Shown: positions 8,869 through 18,365, counted from the first letter of the stretch. The stretch is DNA of 64,000 nucleotides from Halobacillus litoralis (GCF_009856445.1 NZ_WMFA01000001.1:682001-746000); one strand, 5' to 3'. The notes: generated by a model not told the origin, from the sequence alone. Numbers and translations: made by a program.

Positions 8869-9615
8869 TTAGTCTTTAATCATGTCCTCATTATTCTTAA
8901 TCATCTGAGTGACCGCTTCCTTCGGATCGAAAAGTTTTTCTCCTTTCAAAAATTCCAAGTGTTCTTTATGGGTAGCCAAGGTTCTTTCAATCCCTTCTGG
9001 ATCCTTGAAATGCACCATTTTCGGACGGATCAATTCATAGATGGTGCGTCCAATTTCCATTGTGAATGGATTTTCTGTTTCTTCTAAAATGGCATAGTGG
9101 AATTCTAAATCGATATCGACAAGCTCTTCCGGACTCAAATCTGGTGTCATCCTTTCCACTTGAGAGTGATAAACGGCTTCGATTTTCTCCAGATCTTTGT
9201 TTTCTTTCGTTATAACCATGTTCATCAGCAACATTTCAAAATGTTGGCGAAATTCGATGAGCTGCTCGAGGTTATGACTATGCATGATCAAACTGAAGAT
9301 CAGCGGGTTCATCGTCAGCTTGGAAGAGTTATCCGTGATGAACATACCCTCCCCACGTTTAATTTGAATAACACCGATCGACTCAAGGATTTTGATTGCT
9401 TCCCGGACAGGTGTCCGGCTCACTCCTAATTGTTCAATAAGTTCCATTTCCGTCGGTAATTTATCTCCAGGTTTCAGCTTCCCTTCAATTAAATAGTCCT
9501 TAATCAAGGAAACAATCCCCATTGTCTTTGTTTGATTCGGGTGAATTCTGTTAAATGTAAGATTCAATAAAAACATCCTCACGTAAAAGTATTTTAATAT
9601 TTCAGAATTTTTCAC
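8869..9615 (-). CDS. GntR-family (FadR/FCD) transcriptional regulator
   Basis: A winged-helix N-terminal region (IKDYLIEGKLKPGDKLPTEMELIEQLGVSRTPVREAIKILES) is followed by an all-helical FCD ligand domain, the FadR subfamily. The start is uncertain: GTG at 9615, ATG at 9576 and ATG at 9522 are all in frame, and none has a well-spaced Shine-Dalgarno site. The regulator is divergent from an operon that begins with glycolate/lactate-oxidase and TRAP-transporter remnants, the kind of hydroxy-acid genes this family often controls. It probably represses that operon through the palindrome at 9665-9684. Confidence 0.85.
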   Translation of the reverse strand: MKNSEILKYFYVRMFLLNLTFNRIHPNQTKTMGIVSLIKDYLIEGKLKPGDKLPTEMELIEQLGVSRTPVREAIKILESIGVIQIKRGEGMFITDNSSKLTMNPLIFSLIMHSHNLEQLIEFRQHFEMLLMNMVITKENKDLEKIEAVYHSQVERMTPDLSPEELVDIDLEFHYAILEETENPFTMEIGRTIYELIRPKMVHFKDPEGIERTLATHKEHLEFLKGEKLFDPKEAVTQMIKNNEDMIKD

Positions 9616-9624
9616 AGAAAGCCG

Positions 9625-9653
9625 TTTACATCGTTAAAATATTCAGATAATAT
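9625..9653 (+). promoter_or_regulatory. Candidate promoter for the hydroxy-acid operon
   Basis: TTTACA (9625-9630) and TAATAT (9648-9653) are separated by 17 bases and point at the operon starting at 9771. A second -10-like TATAAT is at 9660-9665. Confidence 0.5.
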
Positions 9654-9664
9654 ACTATATATAA

Positions 9665-9684
9665 TACATCATACATATGATGTA
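9665..9684. promoter_or_regulatory. 20-bp palindrome, candidate GntR operator
   Basis: TACATCATA-CA-TATGATGTA is a perfect inverted repeat with a two-base centre. It lies immediately downstream of the -10 element, between the divergent regulator and operon, which suits repression by the FadR-type regulator. Confidence 0.55.
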
Positions 9685-9770
9685 CACGTCAATAGCTTTT
9701 ATTTTTTCGGTCATGTATGGAAGACGATCTTCATTGAAGTTCAGGAGAAATTCAGGAAAGGAGGAGAAAG

Positions 9771-11105
9771 GTGATAGAAGTTTGTGAAGCACTGATTCAA
9801 TAACTTCAAAAGATCGTGTCACTCAATTAGACAATTTTGGCTCAGCAAAGTAAATATTAGGCCTACTTGGAACCAAAGAACCCTGATTTAGTCGTTTTCC
9901 AGAATCAAGTGAGGAAGTTTTTGAAATCATCAAGATAGTCAACGATTTTCAAGTTCCGCTTGTTCCATTTGGATCGGGGACAAGCCTGGAAGGACATGTG
10001 ACTCCTTATGATGGTGGAATCAGCCTTGATTTTTCATCGATGAACTAGCGTATCGAAGTTAGACCGGATGATTCCTGGTGTTACATGGTCGCAGCTGAAT
10101 AAGAAGTTAAAGTCTTATGGTCTTTTCTTTTCTGTTAATCCAGGTGCGGACGCTACCCTTGGTGGAATGGCGGCTACGAATACAAGTGGAACGCCCGCTG
10201 TGAAGTATGGAGTGATGAAAGAACAGGTGACGAGCTTAGAGGTGGCGCTTCCGAATAGGAATATCTTCCATACGGGTACACAAGCCGCGAAGTCTTCTTC
10301 TGGGTATCACTTGAACAGTCTGTTTGAAGGGGCAGAAGGAACCGTCGGCTGCATCACCAAACTCACGCTTCATGTGTACGGAATTCCTGAAACGATCGTC
10401 GCTGGCCGGTATCTTTCAGTGATTTGAATCAAGCGATGGAGGACGTTATTCACTTGTTATAAGGTGGGTTTGAGCTTGCAAGGGTGCAGCTCGTTGACGA
10501 AGTATCGATCAAAAAAAGTGAACCAGTCGAATGATAAGAATTACAAGGAAGCGCCGACTTTATTCATCGAATTGAGTGTACAGCTTGACAATTCTTTTGC
10601 TGAAATAGTTATTAGCTGATGCAAATGGAATGGATATAGAGTTTCAAAAAGGTGTGAAAGGAAGAATTGAGTTGCGGGAAGCGCGTCATAACCTTGCTTA
10701 TTCTTTCGTTCACGCACACCCCGGGTAGAAAATGATGGTCACTGATGTCTGTCTGCAGATCTCTCAGTTACCCCTTGGAATGCAACATTTACGCGAACAA
10801 ATGAAGGCGCTTTCACTAGGTGGTGCTTTGACGTTATGTTGGGGATGGGAATTATCATGCGTTACTTATGATTGATCCTGACAATGTGGGAGAGAGATGG
10901 AAAGCGGATCTATTCAATGAAGCAATCGGCCAGCATGCCCTTCAAAGGGGAGGGGCATGTACGGGAGAACATGGCGTAGGAGTCGGGAAAATGAAATAGC
11001 AGCAAGTTGGAACATGGAGATTCAATTGAAGTGATGCGGCAAATTAAATTGGTGCTTGTTCCGAATCAAATCATGAACCCAAGAAGGATTTTCTACAGGT
11101 TATAG
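9771..11105 (+). pseudogene. FAD-linked oxidase (GlcD / D-lactate dehydrogenase family), decayed
   Basis: A GTG at 9771 with GGAGGAGAAAG before it opens a frame broken by in-frame stops within 15 codons. Recognisable pieces of a FAD-binding type 4 oxidase then appear in different frames: VPLVPFGSGTSLEGH around 9955, NPGADATLGGMAATNTSGT around 10140, EGAEGTVGCITKLTL around 10335, GEHGVGVGKM around 10965 and the usual ending LVPNQIMNP around 11055-11075. The only longer open piece is 10068-10427. At least four frameshifts or stops mean it cannot give a working enzyme. The order of the pieces and the overall length (about 445 codons) match a full ancestral gene. Confidence 0.88.
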
Positions 11106-11113
11106 GGGTCTGA

Positions 11114-11335
11114 ATAGGCATCGACCCTACGCATTTCGGCATCGTTATGATTGTCTATTTAGCGATCGAATTTATTACGTCTCCTGTTAGCGTCAACTTG
11201 TTCGTCGCTGAGAATATTGCAGGGACCAAATTTGAAAAGCTGGTCTGTATGGTCATTCCGTTCATCATTATTATAATGATCGATGTTCTCATCGTTTCCT
11301 TTTTACCATTCTTAAGCCTATGGTTTATTCAATAA
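11114..11335 (+). pseudogene. Remnant of TRAP transporter large permease (DctM C-terminus)
   Basis: The frame 11114-11335 encodes about 73 residues (GIDPTHFGIVMIVYLAIEFIT, then PVSVNLFVA and a final hydrophobic segment). These match the last membrane segments of DctM proteins, where the usual text is D-P-I-H-F-G-I and T-P-P-V-G-x-N-L-F. The rest of dctM, and dctP and dctQ, are absent, so a deletion must have joined the broken oxidase to this tail. An ATG at 11147 exists but there is no ribosome binding site. Confidence 0.75.
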
Positions 11336-11352
11336 AGACGAGGAGGGATTAT

Positions 11353-12420
11353 GTGAAGACTTATCGATTAGCTGTACTGCCAGGAGACGGCATTGGTCCT
11401 GAAGTCGTGGACGAAGGGATGAAAGTCTTGGATGCTTTAACCAAAGCGGATTCGTCCTTTCAATTAGAGACCAGAACCTTCAACTGGAATTCTGAATATT
11501 ACCTAGAGCATAACCGCATGATGCCGGAAGACGGTCTGTTGACTTTAAAAAAGTATGATGCCATCTTCTTTGGAGCCATCGGTGACCGTCGTGTTCCCGA
11601 ACACATCCCCATCTGGGACTTGATCATGCCGATTCGGAAAAATTTTCATCAATATGTGAACCTCCGCCCGATCAAGCAATTGCCTGGAGTCCAGAGTCCC
11701 ATTCAAGCGGATGGGCCCATAGACTTCTACGTTTTCAGAGAGAACGCGGAAGGGGAGTACTCCAACATCGGTGGCCGGTTGTATCAGGAAACTTCCGATG
11801 AACTGGCGATACAAAATACAGTGATTACGAAGAAAGGGGTTCAGCGCCTGGCTCGCTATGCGTTCGACTACGCGCAGAAGAACGATGTGAAAAGCATCGT
11901 GAACGCAACGAAGTCTAATGCCATCGTCCATTCAATGAGGTTGTGGGACGAATCGGTCAAAGAGATGGCCATGCATTACGAAGGGATAGCCGTAGAAGAT
12001 GTCTACATTGACGCCTTGGTTGCCCATCTAGTCCAGCGTCCGGAATCCTTTGACGTCATCGTCGCTTCTAATTTATTCGGTGATATTCTAACAGACCTTG
12101 GAGCGGCGCTTGTCGGTGGATTAGGGTTATCCCCGTCCGCGAACTTAAATCCGGAAGGGGATTACCCATCCATGTTTGAGCCAATTCATGGTTCAGCTCC
12201 TGATATTACTGGAAAACAAATGGCGAACCCGATTGCACAAGTTTGGTCGGCAGCTTTGATGCTTGAACATCTAGGGAGAGAGGATCTTGCTTTGATCGTG
12301 ATGACTGCTATTGAAAAAGTAATAGAAACTGGCAAATTCTTGACACCTGACATGGGAGGGAATGCGAAAACGTTTGAAACCGGCGAGGCCATTGTCAAAC
12401 AAATCTACCATCAGATGTAG
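11353..12420 (+). CDS. Tartrate / D-malate dehydrogenase, isocitrate dehydrogenase family
   Basis: A 355-residue NAD-dependent beta-decarboxylating dehydrogenase that acts on a hydroxy-dicarboxylate such as tartrate or D-malate. PGDGIGPEVV near residue 9, SNLFGDILTDLGA near 235 and the NPEGDYPSMFEPIHGSAPD stretch near 265-283 mark the family. The TtuC/DmlA branch is suggested by the last stretch and the length. The start is GTG 11353, with GAGGAGG just upstream. It begins 17 bases after the dctM remnant, so it was presumably always in that operon. 3-Isopropylmalate dehydrogenase is the main alternative, but no leucine genes are near. Confidence 0.82.
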   Translation: MKTYRLAVLPGDGIGPEVVDEGMKVLDALTKADSSFQLETRTFNWNSEYYLEHNRMMPEDGLLTLKKYDAIFFGAIGDRRVPEHIPIWDLIMPIRKNFHQYVNLRPIKQLPGVQSPIQADGPIDFYVFRENAEGEYSNIGGRLYQETSDELAIQNTVITKKGVQRLARYAFDYAQKNDVKSIVNATKSNAIVHSMRLWDESVKEMAMHYEGIAVEDVYIDALVAHLVQRPESFDVIVASNLFGDILTDLGAALVGGLGLSPSANLNPEGDYPSMFEPIHGSAPDITGKQMANPIAQVWSAALMLEHLGREDLALIVMTAIEKVIETGKFLTPDMGGNAKTFETGEAIVKQIYHQM

Positions 12421-12431
12421 GAGGGGAATCG

Positions 12432-13190
12432 ATGAATTTTCGAAATAAGAATGTTGTCGTGACAGGGGCCAATGGTGGAATGGGGCAAGTTATTACGAAG
12501 CGGTTTTTAGAAGAAGGAGCGAAAGTAGCGGCTCTTGATCTAAATGTCGATGAGGTGGAGAAGTGGCGAAACGAATACGGCGATCAATTGGAAGTCATTT
12601 CGGCTAACCTTACAGAGGAAATAGAAGTGAGGGAAGCTATCGAGAAAGCGACGGAATTTCTGGGGCCTATCTCCATATTAGTGAATACCTTGGGGATCGC
12701 TCAGCCTGCGACACCGATTGATGAAGTGGAAGTTGCCGACTGGGACCGTTTATTGGCAGTGAACACGACTTCTTTATTCCTTATAAACAAAGAAGTGGTA
12801 AAAGGAATGAAAGAGCAGCGTGCTGGTGGTGTGATCACCAATGTTGCTTCCATTGCTGCTGAGCGCCCGCGGCCGGGTTTGAATGCCTATGTTACATCAA
12901 AAGGAGGCGCGTTAGCTTTTACAAAAGCGCTCGCCATTGAAGTGGCCGAATATAAAATTCGCGTGAATGCCATCAACCCAGGTCCATCGGATACAAGTAT
13001 GCTGGGGAAATTCAGTCCAGAAGGTGGAGATGTCGATCAGGTGAAAGAAGATACCTTTAAGAAAAGTGTTCCTCTAGGTGAGTTGGTGACACCTGAAGAT
13101 ATCGCAGAAGCCGCAATGTATTTAAGCTCTGACGGTGCACGGATGGTGACGGGAAGTGTCTTGAACGTTGACGGAGGAAGAGGCCTTTAA
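12432..13190 (+). CDS. Short-chain dehydrogenase/reductase
   Basis: A 252-residue classical SDR. The cofactor loop is TGANGGMG (residues 11-18), the catalytic serine is near 139, and the Y152/K156 pair is in LNAYVTSKGG. A GRGL ending follows the usual VTGSVLNVDGG. GGAGGGG precedes the ATG, and the gene lies 11 bases after the dehydrogenase. It is probably an NAD(P)-linked oxidoreductase of a hydroxy acid or polyol in the same catabolic path; the substrate is not visible. Confidence 0.85.
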   Translation: MNFRNKNVVVTGANGGMGQVITKRFLEEGAKVAALDLNVDEVEKWRNEYGDQLEVISANLTEEIEVREAIEKATEFLGPISILVNTLGIAQPATPIDEVEVADWDRLLAVNTTSLFLINKEVVKGMKEQRAGGVITNVASIAAERPRPGLNAYVTSKGGALAFTKALAIEVAEYKIRVNAINPGPSDTSMLGKFSPEGGDVDQVKEDTFKKSVPLGELVTPEDIAEAAMYLSSDGARMVTGSVLNVDGGRGL

Positions 13191-13211
13191 TAAAGAGGGA
13201 GGGGTGAAGGG

Positions 13212-14648
13212 ATGAAGCACATGTATGTTGGTGGTGAATGGATAGAGAGTGAGGATCAAAGAACGGTAGCCACGAAAGATCCAGCGACACAAGAAGTCAT
13301 TGCAGAAGTACCAAGAGGCGGCAAAGAGGATGTTCATCGAGCTGTGCTGACCGCACGGAAGACCTTTGAATCGGACGAATGGCAGGACTTTGCCGCTGAA
13401 GAGCGCGGAAGGATTCTTTTTGACATGGCAGGGAGAATAAGAGAGGCGGCTGAAGAGTTGGCTCAACTGGAAACGAAGGATACAGGAAAGCCGATTTCTC
13501 AAGCTCAAGGAGATGTGGAAGCGGCCGCGCGTTATTTTGAATATTACGCAGGCATGGCTGACAAAATTTTTGGTGAAACCATCCCTGTCCAGGCGGATGT
13601 ATTGGATTACACGGTGAGGGAACCGGTCGGAGTGACGGCCCATATCATCCCGTGGAACTATCCGATCCAGATCACTTCACGAAGTACGGCCGCTGCCATT
13701 GCGACAGGGAACACCGTTGTCGTTAAGCCGGCGGAGGATACGCCTCTGACAGCCCTTAAACTTGCAGAACTCTTTGATGAAACTTCTTTGCCTAAAGGGG
13801 TCTTCAATGTCGTTACGGGCTACGGAAAAGAAGCCGGGGATGCGTTGATTCATCATCCCGAAGTCAACCATATCACCTTCACCGGATCTGTCCAGACGGG
13901 AAGACTTGTCATGGAAGCAGGTTCAAAGAATATCGTTCCTGTCACGTTGGAACTTGGCGGCAAGTCCCCGAATATCGTTTTTGCTGATGCCAAGTTGGAC
14001 GAGGCTGCGAAGTGGGTCGTCAAATCGATTGTTCAGAATGCCGGCCAGACGTGTTCGGCGGGTTCACGCCTTCTCATTGAAGAAGAGGTAAAAGAAGAAT
14101 TTTTACAACGAATTCAGAAACAAATGGAGAGCTTAAGCCTGGGTAGAGGGTTGGACGATCCTGACTTGGGCCCTGTTTTGTCGCAGAAGCAATACGAGCG
14201 GATAGAAATGTTTTTGGACATTGCGAAGAAGGAAAACACATCGTTCTTAACAGGGGGCGAACTTGTCCATGTTGATGGATGTGAAAATGGTTATTTTCTT
14301 GCTCCGACAATTATTGATGGACTCGACCCCCATAGTGAAGTGGCGCAGGAAGAAATATTCGGACCAGTGCTCAGCGTGTTCACTTTTAAAGAAGAACAAG
14401 AAGCCATACAACTTGCCAATGATACTCCTTATGGATTGGTGACAGGTGTGTGGACAGAAAACATCGGACGCGCTCACCGTCTAGCCAGGAAAATAAGAGC
14501 CGGACAGGTATTCATCAATAACTATGGCGCTGGAGGAGGCATCCAGATGCCTTTTGGTGGATACAAGAAAAGTGGCTTTGGGAGAGAGAAAGGGCTTGAA
14601 GCGCTGAAAAACTATACGATTTTGAAAAATGTCGCGGTCAAGATGTAA
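13212..14648 (+). CDS. NAD(P)-dependent aldehyde dehydrogenase
   Basis: A 478-residue enzyme that oxidises an aldehyde to its acid. The general base E247 (TLELGGKSPN), the nucleophile C281 (NAGQTCSAGSR) and the IIPWNYP segment near 145 are all intact. The C-terminal PFGGYKKSGFGREKG is typical of the betaine-aldehyde/succinate-semialdehyde group. A strong GAGGGAGGGG site precedes the start. In context it may act on an intermediate of hydroxy-acid breakdown; a role in glycine betaine synthesis is possible for a halophile, but no choline genes lie nearby. Confidence 0.85.
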   Translation: MKHMYVGGEWIESEDQRTVATKDPATQEVIAEVPRGGKEDVHRAVLTARKTFESDEWQDFAAEERGRILFDMAGRIREAAEELAQLETKDTGKPISQAQGDVEAAARYFEYYAGMADKIFGETIPVQADVLDYTVREPVGVTAHIIPWNYPIQITSRSTAAAIATGNTVVVKPAEDTPLTALKLAELFDETSLPKGVFNVVTGYGKEAGDALIHHPEVNHITFTGSVQTGRLVMEAGSKNIVPVTLELGGKSPNIVFADAKLDEAAKWVVKSIVQNAGQTCSAGSRLLIEEEVKEEFLQRIQKQMESLSLGRGLDDPDLGPVLSQKQYERIEMFLDIAKKENTSFLTGGELVHVDGCENGYFLAPTIIDGLDPHSEVAQEEIFGPVLSVFTFKEEQEAIQLANDTPYGLVTGVWTENIGRAHRLARKIRAGQVFINNYGAGGGIQMPFGGYKKSGFGREKGLEALKNYTILKNVAVKM

Positions 14649-14733
14649 TCGCACTTTTCTTTGATCACCCTATGAATTAATGAAAACTTTTATCTTGAAG
14701 TTTTCCACTCTATAAAAAAAAGGAGATGGGGTC

Positions 14734-15021
14734 TTGGAAAAAGAAAGGAAGAAAAAACAGGATGACCGGTTCAGGATTGCCAACAGGGAAGCCCTGATTG
14801 GAGTCGCTCTTGCGGTGTTCAACTTCATCTGGTGGTTTGCGTTTGCTTATGGTCTCGGAGATCGAACACCGGAAGACTATTCATACGTCTTCGGGTTACC
14901 TTCCTGGTTCTTTTACAGTTGTGTGTTAGGATTCATCATCATGACTATACTCGTCATTTTTGTTGTGAAGGTCTGGTTTGTGGAAGTTCCTTTCGATGAA
15001 GAGGAAGGTGAACGAACATGA
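14734..15021 (+). CDS. YhdT-family small membrane partner of a sodium symporter
   Basis: A 95-residue protein with a charged N-terminus and two hydrophobic segments (about residues 20-42 and 58-82), typical of YhdT/DUF997 proteins that precede PanF-type symporters. The start is TTG 14734 with AAGGAG eight bases upstream. Its last four bases overlap the symporter start (ATGA). A short stem (GAAAACTT with its complement, 14682-14705) lies in the gap behind the aldehyde dehydrogenase. Confidence 0.8.
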   Translation: MEKERKKKQDDRFRIANREALIGVALAVFNFIWWFAFAYGLGDRTPEDYSYVFGLPSWFFYSCVLGFIIMTILVIFVVKVWFVEVPFDEEEGERT

Positions 15022-16490
15022 ACACACCAGTCGTCATTTCACTCGCTATTTTCCTTGTTTTGATTTTTGCCATTGGCTTTTGGTCGAGTCGTTCTCTTAA
15101 GAATGCAACGGGAGATTCTTTCCTTCAGGAGTACTTCCTCGGAGGCAGGCAGCTCGGGGGATTTATCCTCGCCATGACGATGATCGCTACATATGGAAGT
15201 GCGAGCAGTTTCATCGGCGGTCCGGGTGTAGCCTATACTCAAGGCTTCGGCTGGGTGCTCCTTTCCATGTCTCAGGTAGCTACCGGTTACTTTGTACTAA
15301 TGATTCTCGGTAAAAAGTTTGCCATCATGGCCCGTCGATATAAAGCGGTCACGCTCATCGATTATTTGAAAGGTCGCTACCAGAGTAAGTGGGTCGTATT
15401 GACCGCTGCTTTCAGCATTATTGTGTTCCTTTTTTCCGCTATGGCTGCCCAGTGGGTCGGTGGAGCGCGTCTGATTGAATCTTTGACTGGATTGAATTAT
15501 ACGACGGCCTTGTTTATCTTTGCCGTTTCCGTTCTCGTCTACGTCATCATCGGTGGGTTCAAAGCGGTCGCTCTTACCGATACGGTTCAGGGAGTAGTCA
15601 TGTTCGGAGGCACACTTATCTTGCTGATTGCGACCATCATGGCAGGTGGGGGAATCGACAACATTATGGCAGATCTTACGGCAGAGAACCCGAACCTCGT
15701 TACTCCGTACGGTGCGGATGGTGGGTTAAGTCCGACTTATGTATCCTCCTTCTGGATTCTTGTGGGTGTCGCTGTCGTCGGTTTACCTCAAGTAACCGTT
15801 CGTGCCATGGCCTATAAAAACTCTCGTTCCATGCACCGTGCGCTCATTATCGGTACGATTGTTGTAGGTTTCATCATGTTGAACATGCATTTGATCGGTG
15901 TATTCGCACGTCCGATTCTTCCTGGTATTGAAGTGGGAGACAAAGTGATGCCTTTAATTGCTCAGGAAGTGCTGACGCCATGGCTTGCCGGCATTGTTTT
16001 AGCTGCTCCGATGGCCGCCATCATGTCCACTGTGGATTCCTTGCTGCTCCTTGTCAGCTCTGCTGTTGTGAAGGATGTGTATTTAAATTATATTAAGCCG
16101 GATGCTTCGCATACACGAGTGAAGCGGATGAGCTTTAGTGTTACAGCAATTCTCGGGATTTTAGTTTTTCTAATGGCCTTAAGTCCACCGGATTTACTCA
16201 TTTGGCTGAACCTATTTGCCTTCGGTGGACTTGAAGCGACCTTTATTTGGCCAGTAGTTCTTGGACTTTATTGGGATGGTGGAAATAAATACGGGGCTTT
16301 GGCTTCGATGGTTGTCGGTATTGTTTCCTATATCATCGTCGACCAGTTTTTCCCGAGTATACTCGGCATGCATAACGTGGTCGTCCCAATTCTCCTTTCC
16401 TTTGTCGCCTTTGTCACCATTAGTTTATTGACCAAATCACTCATTCAAAATCAATCCATTTCTCATGACCAATTAGAGAGGAGCATGTAA
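15018..16490 (+). CDS. Sodium:solute symporter, PanF-like
   Basis: A 490-residue membrane protein of the SSS family with about 13 hydrophobic segments. The early LGGRQLGGFILAMTMIATYGSASSFIGGPG stretch is the family's sodium-site region. PanF imports pantothenate, but this copy sits in a hydroxy-acid/peptidase operon whose own TRAP transporter is lost. It may therefore carry the operon's substrate. It is translationally coupled to the YhdT-like gene before it, and the M20 gene follows after three bases. Confidence 0.82.
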   Translation: MNTPVVISLAIFLVLIFAIGFWSSRSLKNATGDSFLQEYFLGGRQLGGFILAMTMIATYGSASSFIGGPGVAYTQGFGWVLLSMSQVATGYFVLMILGKKFAIMARRYKAVTLIDYLKGRYQSKWVVLTAAFSIIVFLFSAMAAQWVGGARLIESLTGLNYTTALFIFAVSVLVYVIIGGFKAVALTDTVQGVVMFGGTLILLIATIMAGGGIDNIMADLTAENPNLVTPYGADGGLSPTYVSSFWILVGVAVVGLPQVTVRAMAYKNSRSMHRALIIGTIVVGFIMLNMHLIGVFARPILPGIEVGDKVMPLIAQEVLTPWLAGIVLAAPMAAIMSTVDSLLLLVSSAVVKDVYLNYIKPDASHTRVKRMSFSVTAILGILVFLMALSPPDLLIWLNLFAFGGLEATFIWPVVLGLYWDGGNKYGALASMVVGIVSYIIVDQFFPSILGMHNVVVPILLSFVAFVTISLLTKSLIQNQSISHDQLERSM

Positions 16491-16493
16491 ATT

Positions 16494-17711
16494 ATGTCCC
16501 ATACACAAATCGAAACAAGGAAAATTCGTGACCGCAAACGCGTCATTTCTTTGACTCAAGAACTTGTTCGTATCCCGAGTGTTTACAGACCTGGAGTGGA
16601 GGGTGGTAATGAGGAAAAAGCGGCTCATTACGTTGCTGACTATCTAGGAAAACTTGGCATCGAAGTTCATGTGGAGGAAGTGGAGTCGGGGCGTCCGAAT
16701 GTTATCGGTGTCATAGATTCTGGAAAGCCAGGACCAACGCTTTTGTTTGAAGGACATACGGATGTCGTGACGGAAGGAGACCATGGATCATGGACATACG
16801 ATCCTTTTGGAGCCGAGATTGCCGGTAACCGGATGTACGGGAGAGGAACAAACGATACAAAAGGGAATCTTTCCTGCATGATTACTGCTGTCCAATCTCT
16901 TTTAGAAGATCAAGAGGTATGGTCCGGGAAGGTGATTTTATGTATCCCTTGTGATGAAGAAGGAATGATGATTGGCATCAAACACTTTATCAAGCAGGGG
17001 TGGGCAGATGACGTAGATGGAGCCATTATTTGTGAACCTGAAGAGAATCAGGTGTGCATCGCTCAGCGCGGAGCCATGAGAGTGGTTATGAATGCCTATG
17101 GAAAAATGGCACACGGAGCAATCTCATGGAGTGGCATCAACCCGAACTGGCGTATGGCGAAAATCATCGTCGAATTAGAAAAACTGGAGAAACGGGAGCA
17201 GGAGCGACTTGGAAAGCATTCAACCTTGGGATGGCCCAGTATCACCCCAACCATCTTACAATCTCCGGCCAAAGGGGATGCCCAGATCAATGTCATCCCA
17301 GAACAGTGCATGACCACACTGGATATACGGACCGTCCCTGGTCAGGACCATGAGGTATTGAAAGAAGAACTACAGCAAATACTTGATCGACTTGCCAAGG
17401 ATGATCCTGATTTCAAAGCAGATTTTTCTGTTATTGAAGATCGTCCTTGGACCTCAACCGAGAAAGATGAACCTGTGGTAAAAGCCATTTCAGATGCGGT
17501 ACGTACTGTTTTGGAAAAAGAACCGGTGTATAACGGCGTCCCAGGTGCAACAGATGGTACGTTTTTACATGTAGCTGGCGTGCCGATCGTAACAATTGGA
17601 GCAGGGGATCGTGAAGTACCACATCAGATTGATGAATATGTGGATCTCGATGAACTTGCAGAAACGACAGAAATCTATAGACAAGCCGCTTTGAATTTCT
17701 TGAACTCATAA
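16494..17711 (+). CDS. M20 family metallopeptidase/deacylase (ArgE/DapE type)
   Basis: A 405-residue zinc enzyme with the first metal-site motif FEGHTDVV near residue 86, the GRGTNDTKG segment near 118 and PCDEEGMM near 150 carrying the catalytic Glu pair. HGAISWSGINPN lies in the dimerisation lid region and PHQIDEYV holds a late metal ligand. It hydrolyses an N-acyl amino acid or a small amide. As last gene before a perfect terminator it may release the acid that the upstream dehydrogenases use. The exact substrate is unknown. Confidence 0.83.
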   Translation: MSHTQIETRKIRDRKRVISLTQELVRIPSVYRPGVEGGNEEKAAHYVADYLGKLGIEVHVEEVESGRPNVIGVIDSGKPGPTLLFEGHTDVVTEGDHGSWTYDPFGAEIAGNRMYGRGTNDTKGNLSCMITAVQSLLEDQEVWSGKVILCIPCDEEGMMIGIKHFIKQGWADDVDGAIICEPEENQVCIAQRGAMRVVMNAYGKMAHGAISWSGINPNWRMAKIIVELEKLEKREQERLGKHSTLGWPSITPTILQSPAKGDAQINVIPEQCMTTLDIRTVPGQDHEVLKEELQQILDRLAKDDPDFKADFSVIEDRPWTSTEKDEPVVKAISDAVRTVLEKEPVYNGVPGATDGTFLHVAGVPIVTIGAGDREVPHQIDEYVDLDELAETTEIYRQAALNFLNS

Positions 17712-17755
17712 AAAGTAGAGCCCTGGATCTAATGGTTCCAGGGCTCTACTTTTTT
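17711..17755 (+). terminator. Strong intrinsic terminator
   Basis: A 17-bp perfect stem (AAAAGTAGAGCCCTGGA at 17711-17727 and its complement) ends in TTTTT. It closes the operon that starts at 9771. Confidence 0.93.
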
Positions 17756-17959
17756 AACTCTCTTATGAGGTGGCTCGATGAAATGGTGAGTTTCCGAAAA
17801 ATCTTGGACATGTTAAGAGAGACGTTTGAATCGGGAAGAGTGATCATCAGCCGTCAGCTGAATAGTTACTTATCCCTCGAGCTTTGTTAAAACCGTCTCT
17901 CCGTTCCATTAATAAAACATTTACCTTTCGAAATAATAAAAGCGAAGGGAGGGTTAATC

Positions 17960-18046
17960 ATGGCACAAGGAAACAAAAAGCTTTCAAATAAAAATGCAAA
18001 AATTCATGACCGTAAAGAAGAGAAACAGCCAAGGGAAAAACGATAA
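17960..18046 (+). CDS. 28-residue basic hydrophilic small protein
   Basis: MAQGNKKLSNKNAKIHDRKE and eight more residues, then TAA. GGGAGGG sits seven to nine bases before the ATG and a clear terminator follows, so it is a self-contained small gene. Ten of 28 residues are Lys or Arg, with no hydrophobic segment. It resembles the short basic proteins that Bacillaceae make during sporulation, but I do not recognise the family. Confidence 0.6.
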   Translation: MAQGNKKLSNKNAKIHDRKEEKQPREKR

Positions 18047-18086
18047 TTGCTATAGATTGACAAGCAATCGGTGAATTTCTTGTTTT

Positions 18087-18118
18087 AGAATGAGCATAAT
18101 AACTTGTGCTCATTCTTT
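18087..18118 (+). terminator. Terminator after the 28-residue gene
   Basis: AGAATGAGCA (18087-18096) pairs with TGCTCATTCT (18107-18116), followed by a short T-run. Confidence 0.75.
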
Positions 18119-18365
18119 AAAGTAATAACTAATAGGATGGTTTGGAGGGTATGACCTAGGTTAGAGAGCCTAGACTTCTGGTGTTACGAACTTATTTGTT
18201 ATCTTATTAAAAATGAGCATGGCAGGGAAAAACAGATTAGTGCTTAAACCACTCTAATAAAATAGTAACGTGGTGAAAGAAAGCGCTTTTTTGATTTCCT
18301 ACGTTAAAACATCAAGTCTAGCCTTGAAGTAATTTATATAATGAACAATAACATAGTATGAAATA
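18119..18365. other. Gene-free stretch
   Basis: About 250 bases with no supported frame. A small stem CTAGG/CCTAG lies near 18158-18175, and a cre-like core (GAAAGCGCTTTT) near 18280 has no gene next to it. Confidence 0.5.

Noticed and set aside
10068-10427. Separate 119-residue gene
   Set aside because: It is the largest open fragment of the decayed FAD-linked oxidase, with matching fragments in other frames on both sides.
18276-18292. cre-like core GAAAGCGCTTTT
   Set aside because: It misses key outer positions and has no gene start near it.
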